From: Rhodospirillaceae bacterium
GTDB lineage: Bacteria > Pseudomonadota > Alphaproteobacteria > Rhodospirillales > Rhodospirillaceae
Assembly (NCBI GenBank): GCA_016937315.1
Contig: JAFGWD010000045.1
Coordinates: forward strand, 1-8,586
Length of the DNA: 8,586 bases
Direction of reading: 5' to 3'
The notes under the pieces were generated by a model. The model did not search any database. It saw only the letters and a program-made list of their open reading frames with translations, and had not been told where the DNA came from. Within the stretch, counting starts at the first letter, position 1. Every line of letters starts with the position of its first letter. Shown piece after piece: positions 1 to 5,982 of this stretch. The position numbers and the translations under genes are program-made.

Positions 1-637
1 GTGGCAACAGGCGCTTCAAACCGCAGATGACGACGATGGTGGAGACCGCAATCATCAAGGCGGCGGGGGTAAAGGTGGACAGTGACGCAATGACGGCCTG
101 GATTTTTGGCACGATCGGACTAGGTTCTGGACCGCTCAGGGTCAAGCCCAGCAGCTCTTTGATCTGGCTGGCAAAAATAATCACTGCGATTCCGGCGGTG
201 AAACCGACGGTCACGGGATAGGGAATGAACTTGATGTAGGTTCCCAGCCGCAGGGCACCGATCAGCATCAAAATGACCCCAGAGAGCATGGTTGCCAGGA
301 TCAAACCGTCCAGGCCATGCTGCATCGTGGTCTGTGCGACCAAGACGATGAAGGCGCCCGCTGGCCCACCGATCTGAAAGCGGCTCCCGCCCAGTGCGGA
401 GACAAAAAAGCCACCGATGATGGCGGTGTAAATTCCGCGATCCGGAGAGACCCCACAAGCAATGGCAATCGCCATGGACAAAGGGAGGGCGACAATGGCA
501 ACGGTCAAACCAGCAATCGCATCGGCACGCAATTGTGTGCGGCCATATCCTTCACGAAAGATTGTCAGCAACTTCGGCGTGAACAATTCGATAAAACTGG
601 GATGCGGTACGGTTGGCGTGGGTTGAACGGGAGCCAT
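1..637 (-). CDS. SulP-family anion permease, N-terminal 212 residues (3' end beyond window)
   Basis: The reverse strand is open from an ATG at 637 to the window edge with no stop, giving 212 residues that start MAPVQPTPTVPHPSF. The product is an inner-membrane transporter. Family-typical stretches are the conserved first hydrophobic block after ADAIAGLTVAIVALPLSMA (about residues 39-57), the GVSPDRGIYTAIIGG segment (62-76) and the GGSRFQIGGPAGAF motif (83-96), followed by further hydrophobic helices at about 112-130, 143-158 and 191-206. SulP proteins move sulfate, bicarbonate, dicarboxylates or similar anions; the substrate cannot be told from this part. Full-length members are usually about 500-600 residues, and the rest, including any C-terminal STAS domain, lies outside. 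No strong ribosome binding site precedes this ATG. A GTG about 20 codons further upstream is in frame, so the start is likely but not certain. The gene is divergent from the hsp20 gene. Confidence 0.88.
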   Translation of the reverse strand, partial: MAPVQPTPTVPHPSFIELFTPKLLTIFREGYGRTQLRADAIAGLTVAIVALPLSMAIAIACGVSPDRGIYTAIIGGFFVSALGGSRFQIGGPAGAFIVLVAQTTMQHGLDGLILATMLSGVILMLIGALRLGTYIKFIPYPVTVGFTAGIAVIIFASQIKELLGLTLSGPEPSPIVPKIQAVIASLSTFTPAALMIAVSTIVVICGLKRLLP

Positions 638-709
638 GGTGTGGGTGCTTCTTTGTTTCTGTGAAACGCGATACGCTGCGTACGCCACAAGGGCGGACAC
701 GATGAGAAA

Positions 710-749
710 CGGTTTCGAGCGCTTCCTTTTGAAGGAACGCTCCAAACCG
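710..749. repeat. imperfect inverted repeat (about 17-bp stem, 3-nt loop)
   Basis: The left arm 710-728 pairs with the right arm 732-749. Bases 710-715 pair with 744-749, then comes one C/C mismatch (716/743), then 717-721 with 738-742, a bulged C at 722, and 723-728 with 732-737. The loop is TTG at 729-731. Neither strand shows a T-run after the stem, so it is not a standard intrinsic terminator. It sits about 180 nt upstream of hsp20 and 73 nt upstream of the permease start. It could be an operator, a structured leader segment of the permease mRNA, or a dispersed palindromic repeat. Confidence 0.6.
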
Positions 750-770
750 ATGCGGTTGAGATGGCATCAA

Positions 771-797
771 GTCGAAGATGGCGCTCGTACCATATTT
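771..797 (+). promoter_or_regulatory. weak candidate sigma-32-like promoter for hsp20
   Basis: GTCGAA at 771-776 resembles the heat-shock -35 CTTGAA in four of six bases. It is followed after 13 bases by CCATATTT at 790-797, which resembles the heat-shock -10. The leader to the ATG at 927 would be about 120 nt. A second weak option is CTTGAC at 854-859, with no good -10 at the right distance. The call rests on the expectation that small heat-shock genes are RpoH-controlled; the sequence match alone is poor. Confidence 0.2.
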
Positions 798-926
798 AGG
801 GTGTTTCGTCCTGTGAAAAAGAGATGGGGCAGACCCTCGCTTTTATCGCAGCTCTTGACGGAAGGTTCAGAAGCCACGACATTTTTTCGGTCTTAGAGAC
901 ATGTTTGGGGAAAAGAGGCACAGCTC

Positions 927-1388
927 ATGGCGCGTATATCAGGAACCTTTAACAGCCCGTTGCTTTTGGGGTTTGATCACTTCGAACGGATGCTCGACCG
1001 TATTTCCAAAACCTCGGCGGAAGGCTACCCACCGTACAATATTGAGCAAATTTCAGAAAATGGGCTGCGTATTACGTTGGCGGTTGCTGGTTTCTGTGAT
1101 GCCGATTTGAGTGTGACGTTGGAAGCCAATCAGTTGGTGGTTTCCGGACGGACGGCAGAAGATGAAACTGAGCGAGTCTATTTGCATCGCGGTATTGCCG
1201 CGCGTCAGTTCCAAAGAAGCTTTGTCCTGGCCGAGGGGATTGAGGTCATGGGGGCTGCTCTGGATAAGGGGCTTTTACATATTGACCTGATGCGTCCCCC
1301 GCCGGAAACCCAGGTGCGCGAAATCAAGATCGGCAAGGGCGCACCCAAACCGGCGCAGGCGATGACCATCGACAGCAAGAGCGATTGA
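927..1388 (+). CDS. small heat-shock protein, Hsp20/IbpA type
   Basis: The protein has 153 residues. It is an ATP-independent cytoplasmic holdase that binds unfolding proteins as large oligomers and passes them to the DnaK/ClpB machinery (family knowledge). The N-terminus contains the IbpA-like segment SPLLLGFDHFERMLDRI (residues 10-26). The alpha-crystallin domain runs from about YPPYNIE (35-41) to about residue 122 and includes the GLRITLAVAGF strand region and the closing KGLLHIDL motif (114-121), equivalent to the conserved G-x-L. A short C-terminal extension carries REIKIG (131-136), which fits the I-x-I anchoring motif. The ATG at 927 is supported by GAGG at 915-918, 8 nt upstream. It is the only plus-strand gene in the window and converges on the thioesterase. 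ibpA would be a reasonable name, but alphaproteobacteria often carry several paralogues, so I leave the symbol empty. Confidence 0.93.
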   Translation: MARISGTFNSPLLLGFDHFERMLDRISKTSAEGYPPYNIEQISENGLRITLAVAGFCDADLSVTLEANQLVVSGRTAEDETERVYLHRGIAARQFQRSFVLAEGIEVMGAALDKGLLHIDLMRPPPETQVREIKIGKGAPKPAQAMTIDSKSD

Positions 1389-1533
1389 TCTTCTACGGTG
1401 TGCGGCAGGCGTGGATCAGCGCCGCCACCCGTATCCGCTATGGGCTTCGCCACGTTCCTGGCTACAGCACAAAGCCCTTCGGCGCAGGTGGATCCGTTTG
1501 AACGCAATTCGGCAGGATTTATGAGACTACGTC
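1389..1533. other. convergent intergenic region between hsp20 and thioesterase
   Basis: These 145 bases separate two converging stop codons, so a bidirectional terminator would be expected. I see only short, weak stems and no hairpin followed by a T-run on either strand. Termination may be Rho-dependent or use a structure I could not resolve by eye. No gene or RNA is recognisable. Confidence 0.5.
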
Positions 1534-1944
1534 CTAGGGATCGGGAGGGAGAAAGCGGGCGATGGTGTCGCGGGCGAGACGCGCGGGTTTCTTGGTTACG
1601 GCATCCAGGCAGCACCAGCAGCTTTTGACTTCCGCCAGGATGTCGTCGCCGCGTTCGATGCGCGTGCGATAATATGCCTTAGCACCCTGGAGTTTTTCCA
1701 GCAGGAGTTTGACCACCACATGGTCGTGGGGGAGTGCGGGGTGGCGATAGCGGATGTCGTGGGCAAGGGCGACCCACAGGCGGCTTGCAATGGCTTCGGT
1801 CGGGGCAAAGCGACGCCAGTGGCGTACCACAGCCGTCTGCACCCAACGCAAATAGACAGTGTTGTTGACGTGGCCCATATCGTCGATGTCATCATCAATG
1901 ACGTCGACATGAAAGTCGAATCGTTGCGTGGTTTGAGCAATCAC
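1534..1944 (-). CDS. hotdog-fold acyl-CoA thioesterase (4HBT/YbgC-like)
   Basis: The protein has 136 residues, the usual size for a single hotdog domain. The diagnostic N-terminal motif is DDDIDDMGHVNNTVYLRWVQ (residues 17-36): an acidic residue shortly before GHVNN followed by an aromatic YLRW segment, as in the 4-hydroxybenzoyl-CoA thioesterase/FadM/YbgC group. Family members hydrolyse acyl-CoA or acyl-ACP thioesters in the cytoplasm, usually as tetramers; the substrate here cannot be predicted. The middle strands (HDIRYRHPALPHDHVVVKLLLEKL) and AEVKSCWCCLD near the C-terminus fit the fold. The start is a GTG at 1944, supported by a strong AGGAG (1952-1956) 7 nt upstream. The gene follows ptsN with a 104-nt gap that contains a possible promoter, so it may be transcribed on its own. 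Confidence 0.85.
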   Translation of the reverse strand: MIAQTTQRFDFHVDVIDDDIDDMGHVNNTVYLRWVQTAVVRHWRRFAPTEAIASRLWVALAHDIRYRHPALPHDHVVVKLLLEKLQGAKAYYRTRIERGDDILAEVKSCWCCLDAVTKKPARLARDTIARFLPPDP

Positions 1945-1988
1945 GGCCGAACTCCTTTTAAGAACGCATCGGCGCGTCGATACACATG

Positions 1989-2017
1989 ACCATAGGCGCG
2001 TTTGGCCTTTCCGTTAA
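1989..2017 (-). promoter_or_regulatory. candidate promoter for the thioesterase gene
   Basis: On the minus strand TTAACG (2012-2017) and TATGGT (1989-1994) are separated by 17 bases and each matches the housekeeping -35 and -10 in four of six positions. The start codon at 1944 would give a leader of roughly 40 nt. The -35 overlaps a direct repeat and palindrome described at 2011-2045. Confidence 0.35.
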
Positions 2018-2045
2018 TCCGGTTCTTTCTTAATCCGAATAACGG
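2011..2045. repeat. palindrome plus 8-bp direct repeat between ptsN and thioesterase
   Basis: CCGTTA (2011-2016) and TAACGG (2040-2045) form a perfect 6-bp inverted repeat. It extends inward with two mismatches to 2018-2019/2037-2038 and 2021-2024/2032-2035, leaving a 7-nt loop. Within it TTAATCCG occurs twice in direct orientation (2014-2021 and 2030-2037), 16 bp apart. The element begins 3 nt after the ptsN stop codon (TGA, 2049-2051) and overlaps the candidate thioesterase -35. No T-run follows on the minus strand, so it is more likely an operator or mRNA 3' stem than a terminator. Confidence 0.5.
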
Positions 2046-2048
2046 AGA

Positions 2049-2513
2049 TCAGGCGGCGCGAGACCGTTCGGAATCAAGCAACAGGGCGTAGAGTGCGTCG
2101 GCTTCCGTGGCGCCACGCAACTTTTCGCAAATGCCTTTGTCTCGTAGCAGGCGTGAGACTCGGGCCAGTGCCTTCAAATGGTCGGCACCCGCGCCCTCGG
2201 GCGCGATCAACAAGCAGATCAAGTCGACGGGCATATCATCAATGGAGTCGAAGTCCACCGGATGGTCCAGACGTGCGAAGATACCATACAGGCGGTCGAT
2301 GCCGGTCAGTTTGGCATGTGGAATGGCGATTCCGCTGCCGACTCCGGTGGAGCCCAAGCGCTCACGGTCCAGCAAGCCTTCCAGGATATCACCTTCCTTC
2401 AGGCCAATGACGTCGGCGGCCTTTTGAGCCAAGAGCTGCAAGGCTTGCTTTTTGCTGTTCGCCTTGAGGGCGGGGATCACGGCATTGGGTGCGATCAGGT
2501 CTGCCAGAGTCAT
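2049..2513 (-). CDS. ptsN: PTS IIA-like nitrogen regulatory protein (EIIA-Ntr)
   Basis: The protein has 154 residues, the normal length for PtsN. It is the terminal phosphate acceptor of the nitrogen phosphotransferase chain (PtsP-PtsO-PtsN), a cytoplasmic regulator of potassium, nitrogen and envelope functions with no sugar transport role. The active-site motif GIAIPH is at residues 61-66, with His66 as the expected phosphorylation site, preceded by LLDRERLGSTGVGSG as in the family. The C-terminal half (VDLICLLIAPEGAGADHLKALARVSRLLRD) is typical. I chose the ATG at 2513, MTLADLIAPNAV, because it matches the family N-terminus and has GAGG at 2520-2523, 6 nt upstream. The frame stays open to 2615, but those 34 extra residues look non-coding and cover stable hairpins. 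Linkage to rpoN and hpf is classical for this gene. Confidence 0.95.
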   Translation of the reverse strand: MTLADLIAPNAVIPALKANSKKQALQLLAQKAADVIGLKEGDILEGLLDRERLGSTGVGSGIAIPHAKLTGIDRLYGIFARLDHPVDFDSIDDMPVDLICLLIAPEGAGADHLKALARVSRLLRDKGICEKLRGATEADALYALLLDSERSRAA

Positions 2514-2663
2514 TGTTTTCCTCAATCCTTCCACGCCAGCTTGTCTGGGGTCAGGCAAGCGGCGTCCGCCGCAGTTTTTCTCATGGGTGGGAGCCGCGAA
2601 CAAGCGCGGCCCCAATCCTAGGCGATCATTTTTGTCGTCTATCTGCGTACGGCGTGTGGAGGT
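2514..2663 (-). promoter_or_regulatory. hairpin-rich hpf-ptsN intergenic leader
   Basis: Three potential hairpins lie in series between the hpf stop and the ptsN ribosome binding site. GCCGCG/CGCGGC (2593-2598 with 2605-2610, 6-nt loop) extends by three more pairs, one of them G-U, on the minus strand. GCGGCG/CGCCGC (2559-2564 with 2567-2572) is compact. GCTTG/CAAGC (2539-2543 with 2556-2560) extends through a further three pairs. None is followed by a T-run in the direction of ptsN, so read-through or mRNA processing is more likely than termination. In the opposite (plus) direction the last two are followed by TTTTT at 2575-2579, a weak terminator shape. Confidence 0.4.
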
Positions 2664-3242
2664 TCAGCCTTTGCTGTCGGTTGCCTCGGGGTCTACCCAA
2701 CCGATGTTTCCGTCTTGTCGACGGTACACCATGTTCAGGCGACCATGGGAACTGTTCCGAAACAGAATGGCGTTTGTGTCGGAAAGGTCAAGCCGCATTA
2801 CTGCACCGGAGACAGTGCAAAGTGGAATGTCTTGGCTCATTTCCGCAACGATCACCGGTCCCGCTTCTTCGGCGGGCAATTCGGCATCAACGGGTTCTGG
2901 TTTGATAATAAACTGTTGCGCGAGGATGTTGTCTTCGGCTTTCGGTTTGCTGTGGTCGGTCAGGCGGCGCTTATAACGACGCAGTTGCTTGGCAATTTTT
3001 TCACAGGCCCCGTCAAAGGCGGGATATGGGTCGGTGGCACCAGCCGTGGCTTGGAGAGTCAGTCCGCTGATCGGATGCACCGAAATATCGGCTTTCACTA
3101 AATGCGCGTCTTTCGAGATGATGACGGCGGCATCAATGGCGCGATCAAAGTATTTTTCGACCAATTGAGACAGGGTCTCTTCGGCGTGTGCACGAAACGA
3201 GTCCCCAAGGTCGATTTGTTTCCCTTTGACGATAATTTCCAT
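2664..3242 (-). CDS. hpf: long-form ribosome hibernation promoting factor
   Basis: The protein has 192 residues, which places it in the long HPF class that dimerises 70S ribosomes into 100S particles in stationary phase or stress. The N-terminal S30AE domain occupies about residues 1-97 (MEIIVKGKQIDLGDSF at the start; basic helix end AKQLRRYKRRLTDH). An acidic linker covers roughly 100-138 (KPEPVDAELPAEEAG). The C-terminal dimerisation domain is about 141-185 and contains AVMRLDLSDTNAILFRN and the conserved VYRRQDGNIGWVDP. The ATG at 3242 is supported by TAGGA centred near 3253, 8 nt upstream. hpf lies 288 nt after rpoN and 150 nt before ptsN, the usual sigma-54-linked arrangement. Short HPF or YfiA proteins would end near residue 110, so the class assignment is clear. 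A candidate promoter lies about 150-180 nt upstream. Confidence 0.95.
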   Translation of the reverse strand: MEIIVKGKQIDLGDSFRAHAEETLSQLVEKYFDRAIDAAVIISKDAHLVKADISVHPISGLTLQATAGATDPYPAFDGACEKIAKQLRRYKRRLTDHSKPKAEDNILAQQFIIKPEPVDAELPAEEAGPVIVAEMSQDIPLCTVSGAVMRLDLSDTNAILFRNSSHGRLNMVYRRQDGNIGWVDPEATDSKG

Positions 3243-3391
3243 GGCATTCGTCCTACCTGACTCGGGCGTTCCAGCGTTTTCGGAAACGGCGGCACGCCAC
3301 TTTTGATCACGATTCTCTCGGCTTGAGAGCAGGTCGCTAACCGCACGTACCGATATCCGCGATGTCTTCGCAGGATCGGAACGGAGGCGGG

Positions 3392-3420
3392 AAGCTAGAG
3401 TTCTCTCTCCGTTTCGTCAA
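3392..3420 (-). promoter_or_regulatory. candidate housekeeping promoter for hpf
   Basis: On the minus strand TTGACG (3415-3420) matches the -35 in five of six bases and is followed after exactly 17 bases by TAGCTT (3392-3397), a partial -10 match. It would give an hpf leader of about 140 nt. The strong -35 and ideal spacing are the support; the -10 is poor. Confidence 0.35.
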
Positions 3421-3453
3421 GTCATCCTGTTCTGCCTCGTCTGTGTTGTTGCC

Positions 3454-3473
3454 CCCATACATATGAATATGGG
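3454..3473. repeat. short inverted repeat upstream of hpf
   Basis: CCCATA (3454-3459) and TATGGG (3468-3473) are perfect arms around an 8-nt AT-rich centre that itself contains part of a CATATG palindrome. The element lies 34 nt upstream of the candidate hpf -35 (relative to minus-strand transcription) and 58 nt downstream of the rpoN stop. It may be a regulator site or chance; nothing follows it that would make it a terminator. Confidence 0.35.
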
Positions 3474-3530
3474 CACTGTCTGAGCTTTTTGCGCGGGGGA
3501 AACAGGAAAAAAAGTGAGGAAATTTCCGGC

Positions 3531-5024
3531 TTAAGGCAGACGAATCTTCAATTCGCGACGGCGTTGGGAGGACGGTGCGATTCGCATGGCTTCGCGGTAT
3601 TTGGCGACGGTACGGCGGGCAATGTCGATGCCGTCGGCCTTGAGGATGGCCGCAATCCGATCATCGGAAAGCACGGCGCTGGCGGCTTCATTCTCGATCA
3701 GGGTTTTGATCTGGTGGCGGACGGCTTCGGCGGAGTGGGCTTCGCCGCCCTCAGTGGAGGCAAGCGCTTGGGTGAAAAAGAATTTGAGTTCAAAAAGGCC
3801 GCGTGGCGAAGCCAGGTATTTGTTGGTGGTGACGCGGCTAATGGTGCTCTCGTGCATCCCGATGGCTTCGGCAATATCGCGCAATATTAATGGCTTGAGT
3901 GCGCTGATGCCATGGCTGAAGAACCCCGATTGTTGGCGCACAATCTCGCTGGCAACTTTCAGGATGGTGGTGGCGCGTTGGTGCAGAGATTTGACCAGCC
4001 AATTGGCGGATTGGAATTGTTCATTCAGGAAGGTGCGGGTTTGACGGTCTGCCTTGGTGCTGATTTCGGCATAATAGCGGTTGGCAACGAGGACGCGGGG
4101 CAGGGTATCGGTGTTGAGTTCGATGACCCAGCCGCCAGCGGCATCCTGGCGCATCAGAATGTCAGGCTCCACGGGTTGTTCGTGAATGGGGTCGAAGCTT
4201 GAGGCTGGTTTGGGGTCAAGGCAGCGGATCTCGGCAATCATTTCCGAGAGGTCTTCGTCATCAATGCCACACACCTTTTTCAGGCGGGTGAGATCCCGTT
4301 TGGCCAGCAGATCCAAGTTGTCCAAAAGCGCGGCCATGGCGGGATCAAGGCGGTTGCGATCTGCGAGTTGCAGGGCAAGGCATTCTTTCAAAGATCGAGC
4401 GAAAATACCCACAGGGTCAAAGCCTTGGACGATGCCAAGGACGCGTTCGATTTCGGTTTCCGTGCAGCCAAGGGCGGTGGCGGCGGCGGCAAGGCTCCCG
4501 GACAGGTATCCAGAGTCGTCTAGCATGTCGATCAGGTAGGCACCGATCATACGGTCTTGGGGGGAGGCGCTGGTCAAACCCAACTGCGCCGTCAGGTGCT
4601 GACGCAGGCTGATGACTTCGCCAATCGTTTGTTCCAGAACATTGCCATCGCCTTCGTGGGCTCCGTTGCCGTAACGTCCCAGGTTGTCCGTGCCATTGAA
4701 TCCGTCGTATGTGCCGCCGTCCTCGGCGCGGGTGTCGTTGGTGAAGGTGTTGTCCTGTTCGACGTCCAGTGGAGTTTCCTCATTGCCGGGAAGGGTATCC
4801 AGAAGAGGCGGGTCCATGGGAGGATCGTCGCTGAGGACGGGAGCGTCCGGTTCTGGTGCTCGGTCGTCCTCGCGTTCCAACAGGGGATTGCGCTCCAGTT
4901 CTTCTTCGACAAAGGCCGTCAGTTCAAAGTTCGACATTTGCAACAGCTTGATGGCTTGTTGCAGTTGTGGCGTCATCACCAGAGATTGTGATTGTCGAAG
5001 TTCGAGTCTGGGGGTCATCGCCAT
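3531..5024 (-). CDS. rpoN: RNA polymerase sigma-54 factor
   Basis: The protein has 497 residues, normal for sigma-54. It directs core polymerase to -24/-12 promoters that need AAA+ activators. The Gln-rich activator-interacting region is at about 9-50 (LRQSQSLVMTPQLQQAIKLL then ELEEELERNPLLE-like sequence). An acidic, low-complexity region II covers roughly 51-120, followed by the core-binding region. A helix-turn-helix is at about 382-404 (RDIAEAIGMHESTISRVTTN). The diagnostic RpoN box ARRTVAKYRE is at 469-478, 19 residues from the end. I chose the ATG at 5024 (MAMTPRLELRQ). The frame is open to 5111, but that extension would overlap the end of lptB and lacks the family N-terminus. Another ATG at 5018 is possible. 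GAGGA overlapping the lptB stop codon (TAG, 5041-5043) is the likely ribosome binding site, at a slightly long spacing. Transcription is coupled to lptB across 16 nt. Confidence 0.97.
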   Translation of the reverse strand: MAMTPRLELRQSQSLVMTPQLQQAIKLLQMSNFELTAFVEEELERNPLLEREDDRAPEPDAPVLSDDPPMDPPLLDTLPGNEETPLDVEQDNTFTNDTRAEDGGTYDGFNGTDNLGRYGNGAHEGDGNVLEQTIGEVISLRQHLTAQLGLTSASPQDRMIGAYLIDMLDDSGYLSGSLAAAATALGCTETEIERVLGIVQGFDPVGIFARSLKECLALQLADRNRLDPAMAALLDNLDLLAKRDLTRLKKVCGIDDEDLSEMIAEIRCLDPKPASSFDPIHEQPVEPDILMRQDAAGGWVIELNTDTLPRVLVANRYYAEISTKADRQTRTFLNEQFQSANWLVKSLHQRATTILKVASEIVRQQSGFFSHGISALKPLILRDIAEAIGMHESTISRVTTNKYLASPRGLFELKFFFTQALASTEGGEAHSAEAVRHQIKTLIENEAASAVLSDDRIAAILKADGIDIARRTVAKYREAMRIAPSSQRRRELKIRLP

Positions 5025-5040
5025 CGTCGGTTTGCGTCCT

Positions 5041-5829
5041 CTACAGGCTGAAGTGGTCGCCCAGATAGACGCGGCGAACCCCTTCATGCGCGACGATTTC
5101 CGACGGTGCACCCTCCATCATCACGGCGCCGTCGTACAGGATGTAGGCGCGATCAATGATATCCAGCGTCTCGCGGACGTTGTGATCGGTGATCAAAACG
5201 CCAATATCGCGGTCTTTTAGGTGGGAGACCAAGGTGCGGATTTCCGCCACCGCGATGGGGTCGATACCGGCGAGTGGTTCGTCCAAAAGGATAAAGCTGG
5301 GGCGCGAAGCGAGGGCGCGGGCAATTTCAACGCGGCGGCGCTCGCCGCCAGAGAGCGACAGAGCAGAGGCGCGGCGCAGGTGGGTTACCGAGAATTCGGC
5401 GAGGAGTTCCTCCAATTGTGCGTCGCGGGCATCGGCGTCGGGTTCGACGACTTCAAGGACGGCCATGATGTTTTCTTCCACCGTGAGGCCCCGGAAGATG
5501 GAGGCTTCTTGTGGAAGGTAGCCAATTCCCAGCCGGGCACGACGGTACATGGGCAAGCCGGTGATCACCATGCCGTCCAACGAGATGGTGCCGATATCAG
5601 GGGAGATAAGGCCAGTTACGCAATAAAAGCAGGTGGTTTTCCCCGCACCATTTGGCCCCAAGAGGCCGACCGCTTCGCCGCGCTTGACCGACAAGGAAAC
5701 ATCACGCAAGACGGGACGGCGCTTAAAACTTTTTCCCAGGCTTTTGATTTCCAAACCGCGCAAAGGCAGGGGGGGGCGGGTGCCTTCGGGAACGGAGGGA
5801 GCGGGTGCCTGCGGTTTGGTCATCTTCAT
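5041..5829 (-). CDS. lptB: LPS export ABC transporter ATP-binding protein
   Basis: With the chosen start the protein has 262 residues. It is the cytoplasmic ATPase that powers LPS extraction from the inner membrane by LptFG with LptC. Motifs in order are Walker A GPNGAGKTT (58-66), the Q-loop in YLPQEA (Q107), the ABC signature LSGGE (159-163), Walker B ILLDEP (180-185) and the switch histidine in TDHNVRE (H216). The YLPQEASIFR and DHNVRETL segments are characteristic of LptB rather than of amino-acid importers. A Pro-rich extension of about 22 residues precedes the core domain. I prefer the ATG at 5829 (MKMTKPQ); 5823 is equally compatible. The frame is open to 5925, but that part covers a promoter-like sequence and does not look coding. 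It follows lptA by 153 nt and precedes rpoN by 16 nt. Confidence 0.95.
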   Translation of the reverse strand: MKMTKPQAPAPSVPEGTRPPLPLRGLEIKSLGKSFKRRPVLRDVSLSVKRGEAVGLLGPNGAGKTTCFYCVTGLISPDIGTISLDGMVITGLPMYRRARLGIGYLPQEASIFRGLTVEENIMAVLEVVEPDADARDAQLEELLAEFSVTHLRRASALSLSGGERRRVEIARALASRPSFILLDEPLAGIDPIAVAEIRTLVSHLKDRDIGVLITDHNVRETLDIIDRAYILYDGAVMMEGAPSEIVAHEGVRRVYLGDHFSL

Positions 5830-5907
5830 GTGTTCGCTTTCCCGTCGCGTTCGCAAAAATCCGTGCCTTTTTCTCGTGTCAGGAGAAAGACAAGCGGCGC
5901 TCTCCGT

Positions 5908-5938
5908 CCGATTATCCGATACCAATCGGCAGGCGCAA
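5908..5938 (-). promoter_or_regulatory. candidate internal promoter with overlapping palindrome, upstream of lptB
   Basis: On the minus strand TTGCGC (5933-5938) and GATAAT (5911-5916, five of six matches to the -10) are spaced by 16 bases. A perfect 6-bp inverted repeat, CCGATT (5908-5913) and AATCGG (5924-5929), covers the -10 and most of the spacer, which is where a repressor would bind. The transcript would have a leader of about 75 nt before lptB and would also serve rpoN. Confidence 0.4.
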
Positions 5939-5982
5939 TGCTTTTCTAAAAATTGGCCGGATTTTTGCTTGTCCAGCAGACA

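Larger units (their letters stand above)
638..926. other. divergent intergenic region between the SulP permease and hsp20
   Basis: This stretch of 289 bases must hold the promoters for both divergent genes. The clearest structure is the long hairpin at 710-749. A 64- to 86-codon open frame crosses the region on the plus strand (636-896, with an inner ATG at 702), but it lacks a well-spaced ribosome binding site and has no recognisable domain, so I do not call it a gene. No convincing sigma-32 promoter was found; two weak candidates are recorded separately. Confidence 0.6.

Noticed and set aside
636..896. Plus-strand open frame of 86 codons in the permease/hsp20 gap, with an inner ATG at 702
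   Set aside because: The first ATG overlaps the permease start and its purine-rich site is too close; the inner start has only a weak site. The peptide is Arg-rich with no recognisable domain, and the frame crosses the hairpin.
850..926. ROSE-type RNA thermometer in front of hsp20
   Set aside because: ROSE elements in alphaproteobacterial small heat-shock genes place a UYGCU motif close to the ribosome binding site and pair with it. Here TCGCT occurs only at 837-841, about 75 nt away, and I find no clear pairing partner for GAGG at 915-918.
2514..2615. N-terminally extended PtsN (start at 2615)
   Set aside because: The ATG at 2513 has a proper ribosome binding site and matches the family N-terminus; the extension overlaps stable hairpins and looks non-coding.
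3378..3410. EcfG-type general stress promoter (GGAAC at 3378-3382, plus strand)
   Set aside because: No CGTT follows at the required 16-17 bp distance and no plus-strand gene lies downstream.
3502..3530. Possible intrinsic terminator after rpoN
   Set aside because: GGAAATTTCC (3518-3527) lies near a run of seven Ts on the minus strand, but the palindrome has no room for a loop and would give only about three pairs.
5025..5111. N-terminally extended RpoN (start at 5111)
   Set aside because: It would overlap the lptB coding end by about 70 nt and add 29 residues not found before the conserved Gln-rich region.
5221..5949. Plus-strand open frame of 242 codons opposite lptB
   Set aside because: It lies entirely antisense to a gene with all ABC ATPase motifs; high GC makes such long shadow frames common. 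The translation has no family features.
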